A stretch of DNA of 6,948 nt from an uncultured Eubacteriales bacterium (lineage in GTDB: Bacteria; Bacillota; Clostridia; Christensenellales; CAG-138), in contig UQOG01000103.1 in the NCBI GenBank assembly GCA_900542615.1, forward strand, positions 1 through 6,948, given 5' to 3'. Below, one piece after another: positions 4,699-6,948 of this stretch. The translations under genes were made by a program, and so were the position numbers. The notes beneath the pieces are model-generated. The model made no database searches and had not been told where the DNA came from. It saw only the letters and a program-made list of their open reading frames with translations. How positions within the stretch are numbered: the first letter of the stretch is position 1; each line of letters opens with the position of its first letter.

Positions 4699-5919
4699 AT
4701 GCCCCAGTGTAGCTTTAGCCGGTCGGCGGCCATGCTGCAGGCCACGCCGGTACAGAATATGTTCCTTGTGGAATACATGCCCAAAGCCCCGGACGCCTAT
4801 GTGAAGGTATACCTCTATGGGCTGATGCAGTGCTGCAACCCCGCCCTGGCCCAGGATCCCCTGGAGGAGGCCCTGGAGCTGGACGCCCAGGCTGTGGCGG
4901 AGGCATTCGCCTATTGGCAGGCCCAGGGCCTGGTCAGCATCCTGTCCCAGGACCCCCTGCGGGTGGAATACCGGCAGCCCAGCGCGCCGGCTACCCTGTC
5001 CCAGGGGGGCGCGGGCCGGTATGCGGCCTTTAACCAGGCGCTGCAGCAGGCTTTGCGGGAATCCATGGGGGAAAGCGGCAAGGCCCGGGTATTCTTCCCC
5101 GGGGAGATGCAGCGGATCTACGATTGGATGGAGGTATTCGGCCTGGAAGAGGAGGCGGCCATCCTGTTGATCCAGCACTGTCTAAGGGAAAAGGGACCTC
5201 GGGCCAGCTTGCGGTATATGGACGATAAGGCCCGTCGATGGGCGGACGCGGGGGTGCTCAGCGGGGAGGACGCCCGGCGGCGAATCCAGTTTGAGGAGGA
5301 GCTGCGCAGCGGCGCCCAAAGCCTGCTGCGGCGCTGGCGCAAGACCCGGCAGGCCACGGAGGACGAGCTGGCCCTTTATCAGAAATGGACCAAGGATTGG
5401 GGCCTGAAGGACGAGGAGATCCTGGCGGCGTGCGCGGCCCTTACCGCGGCGGAAAAGCCTACCTTTGCCTATTTGGACAGCGTATTGGAAAACGCCAGGC
5501 TAGCCGGGGGCATGGAGGAATACAGCCGGCGGCAGGCGGCCCTGGAGGACTTGGCGGCCAACGCCTTCCGGCGGGCGGGCATCCAGCGACGGGCTACCGC
5601 CGCCCAGCGGATGCAGCTGGAGACCTGGCTCTATGCCTGGCACATGAGCCCGGAGGTGATCCTGCTGGCGGCGGAATACGCCGCCGGGGACAGCCGCCCC
5701 TTTTCCGCCATGGAGCGGCGGGTGCGGCGGTGGCATGAAGGCGGCGTCCGGACGGTGGCCGCGGCCCAGGCGGATCACGCCCAGGAAAGCGTTCCCAGCG
5801 GGGCGCAGGCGGCCAAATCCCCTGTATCTCGCGCCCTGCGGCCGCCCCAGCGCACCTATACCGCCGAGGATCTCAAGCACATCGGCGTAAACCTTTTGGA
5901 CGATGACGAGGACGAATAG
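4699..5919 (+). CDS. DnaD-domain replication initiation protein
   Basis: DnaD/DnaB-type proteins of Bacillota remodel origin or restart DNA and help recruit the helicase loader. The ATG at 4699 has AGGGAG eight bases upstream; an earlier in-frame TTG at 4636 lies inside the promoter. The product is 406 residues. Residues about 15-95 look like the N-terminal winged-helix domain (EYMPKAPDAYVKVYLYGL, then a QAQGLV helix and a strand). Helical DnaB_2/DD2-type domains follow at about 132-190, with YMDDKARRW at 173-181. A second lies at about 223-275, with YLDSVLENA at 258-266. A third, weaker one lies at about 303-350, with AMERRVRRW at 337-345. The family pattern is Y, then about seven residues, then W. 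The acidic C-terminus reads NLLDDDEDE. B. subtilis DnaD has 232 residues, so this is a longer, multi-domain form. The next gene starts after one base. Confidence 0.85.
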   Translation: MPQCSFSRSAAMLQATPVQNMFLVEYMPKAPDAYVKVYLYGLMQCCNPALAQDPLEEALELDAQAVAEAFAYWQAQGLVSILSQDPLRVEYRQPSAPATLSQGGAGRYAAFNQALQQALRESMGESGKARVFFPGEMQRIYDWMEVFGLEEEAAILLIQHCLREKGPRASLRYMDDKARRWADAGVLSGEDARRRIQFEEELRSGAQSLLRRWRKTRQATEDELALYQKWTKDWGLKDEEILAACAALTAAEKPTFAYLDSVLENARLAGGMEEYSRRQAALEDLAANAFRRAGIQRRATAAQRMQLETWLYAWHMSPEVILLAAEYAAGDSRPFSAMERRVRRWHEGGVRTVAAAQADHAQESVPSGAQAAKSPVSRALRPPQRTYTAEDLKHIGVNLLDDDEDE

Positions 5920-5920
5920 C

Positions 5921-6886
5921 ATGAAACCTTCCGCCCAGCTGCTTTACACCTACCAGCAGGCCCGGGAACAGGCCCTGGAAGAATGCCGGCTCCGGCAGGA
6001 GGCGGTATACGCCCGTTTCCCCCGGCTTCGGGAGATCACCGAGGCCCGCAAAGCCCTGACCTATCAGCTGGGCCTTTCCCTGCTGGCCAAGGAGGATCCC
6101 TTATCCACCCGCAAGGCCTATGCGGCCAATATGCAGGCCCTGCTTCGGGAGGAACGGGACCTGCTAAAGGAAAACAACATCCCCCCCGCCTTCCTGGAAC
6201 CGGTATGGCGGTGCGACGCCTGCCAGGATACCGGCTACGTCACCGGGGAGGACGGGGTCAAGCGCATGTGCGCCTGCCTGACCCAGCGGATGCTGGCGGA
6301 GCAATTTACCCAAGGCCGGGTCTCCCGCCGGGAGCGGTTCGAGACCTTCCAGGAGGACATCTTCCCCACCCCCCGGCAGCGCAAGGCCACCTGCAAAGCC
6401 CGGGATATTTGCAAGGACTATGCGGAACGCTTTCCCGGCAACAATCCCCCCGGCCTATTGATCCTGGGCCAGGCGGGCTTGGGCAAATCCTTCTTGCTCA
6501 ACTGCGTGGCGGTGCGGGTGCTGGAGCGGGGCTTCAGCGTGCTGAGCCTGCCCGCCTACGATTACATGCAGGCGGTCTTAGCCGCCCTGCGGGACCGGCA
6601 GCCCATGCCGGATTTCCACGCCCCGGACCTGCTGATTCTGGACGATCTGGGGGCGGAACCCATGCTGAACAATATTACCCGGGAAAACCTGACCAACCTA
6701 TTGGACGCCCGGCAGCGCCAAGGCCTGGCTACGGCCTTTTCCAGCAACTTTACCCGGGAGCAGATCATCCACGAATACGGGGAGCGTTTCGCCTTCCGGC
6801 TGCTTTCCCCCCGCAACACCCTGACCCTGGAACTCATCGGCGAAAACCTGCGGCTTTTGCCCTTGCCCCCTCAGGGGGAAGCATAG
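5921..6886 (+). CDS. Helicase-loader ATPase, DnaC/DnaI type
   Basis: DnaI/DnaC proteins are AAA+ ATPases that load the replicative helicase on DNA. The ATG at 5921 follows the DnaD-gene stop by one base. GAGG at 5908-5911 lies inside that gene, which indicates coupling. The product has 321 residues, close to B. subtilis DnaI (about 311). The N-terminal half is helical and ends in a zinc-binding site: C98, C101, C117 and C119 (C-X2-C, 15 residues, C-X-C). The AAA+ core has Walker A GQAGLGKS (183-190, K189), Walker B LLILDD with D241-D242, a sensor-1-like FSSNFT, and GERFAFRLLS holding the likely arginine finger. A degraded IstB-like transposition ATPase is an alternative for such folds. The zinc-binding N-terminus and the DnaD-like partner argue for a helicase loader. 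No canonical terminator is seen before the window ends. Confidence 0.9.
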   Translation: MKPSAQLLYTYQQAREQALEECRLRQEAVYARFPRLREITEARKALTYQLGLSLLAKEDPLSTRKAYAANMQALLREERDLLKENNIPPAFLEPVWRCDACQDTGYVTGEDGVKRMCACLTQRMLAEQFTQGRVSRRERFETFQEDIFPTPRQRKATCKARDICKDYAERFPGNNPPGLLILGQAGLGKSFLLNCVAVRVLERGFSVLSLPAYDYMQAVLAALRDRQPMPDFHAPDLLILDDLGAEPMLNNITRENLTNLLDARQRQGLATAFSSNFTREQIIHEYGERFAFRLLSPRNTLTLELIGENLRLLPLPPQGEA

Positions 6887-6897
6887 ACGGGCCCCGT

Positions 6898-6948
6898 GGG
6901 GGGCGGCGGCGTTTTTAGGGCCGGGGCTTTTGCCCCGGCCCTAAAAAC
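6898..6948. repeat. Second copy of the structured repeat, cut by window edge
   Basis: GGGGGGCGGCGGCGTTTTT (6898-6916) is identical to 3403-3421. It runs into a perfect 17-bp hairpin, GTTTTTAGGGCCGGGGC (6911-6927) with 6932-6948, around a TTTT loop. In hairpin A of the full copy the pair after the T-run is C-G (3422 with 3441); here it is A-T (6917 with 6942), so both sides changed together. The flank before the G-run is unlike that of the other copy, which sets the repeat boundary there. It begins 11 bases after the loader stop codon and would be in that mRNA's 3' end. It lacks a 3' T-tract and so is not a canonical terminator. Confidence 0.8.

Noticed and set aside
6866..6878. CCCCC-TCA-GGGGG hairpin at the end of the helicase-loader gene
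   Set aside because: It is a short 5-bp stem inside the coding sequence with no T-run; likely chance in GC-rich DNA.

Overview
The window reads as a GC-rich Bacillota chromosome segment, most likely a Clostridia member of the Oscillospiraceae type. The reasons are the greA-lysS gene pair, Gram-positive extracytoplasmic proteins (a sortase and a membrane-anchored M1-peptidase-like protein), strong AGGAGG-type ribosome sites, and a DnaD-domain protein paired with a DnaC/DnaI-type helicase loader. The taxon is inferred from gene content and sequence style, not from a search.

Layout. At 80-108 a near-consensus housekeeping promoter drives greA (147-614) and lysS (625-2136), whose ribosome site lies over the greA stop codon. 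After a 148-bp gap with repeated TTATGAA boxes and an extended -10 promoter comes a class-B-like sortase (2285-3214) with a lipoprotein-type signal, closed by a strong intrinsic terminator (3235-3264). The stretch 3265-3775 has no credible gene but is dense in repeats. It holds one inverted and two tandem copies of a ~38-nt motif, a ~109-nt perfect cloverleaf-like palindrome (3403-3511), and several further hairpins. A leftward gene (4549-3776) encodes a signal anchor, a Pro/Thr linker and only the N-terminal beta domain of an M1-like metallopeptidase; the catalytic domain is absent. Divergent extended -10 promoters at 4568-4664 separate it from a rightward pair: a DnaD-like primosome protein (4699-5919) and a helicase-loader ATPase (5921-6886), one base apart.

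How the genes relate. greA and lysS are housekeeping genes for transcript-cleavage rescue and lysyl-tRNA synthesis. The sortase and the M1-like protein are both extracytoplasmic and carry similar Pro/Thr/Ala linkers, but no sortase substrate is visible here. The DnaD-like and DnaI-like proteins would act together in loading the replicative helicase.

Most unusual signal. A structured repeat appears complete at 3403-3511, in part at the right end (6898-6948), and possibly in part at the left end (2-13). The first two share 19 identical bases and then a hairpin in which one base pair has changed on both sides (C-G to A-T). This argues for a maintained structure. The hairpin has T's on its 5' side and A's on its 3' side, so it is not an intrinsic terminator on either strand. 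A dispersed intergenic element of REP/BIME or MITE type is the best present reading.
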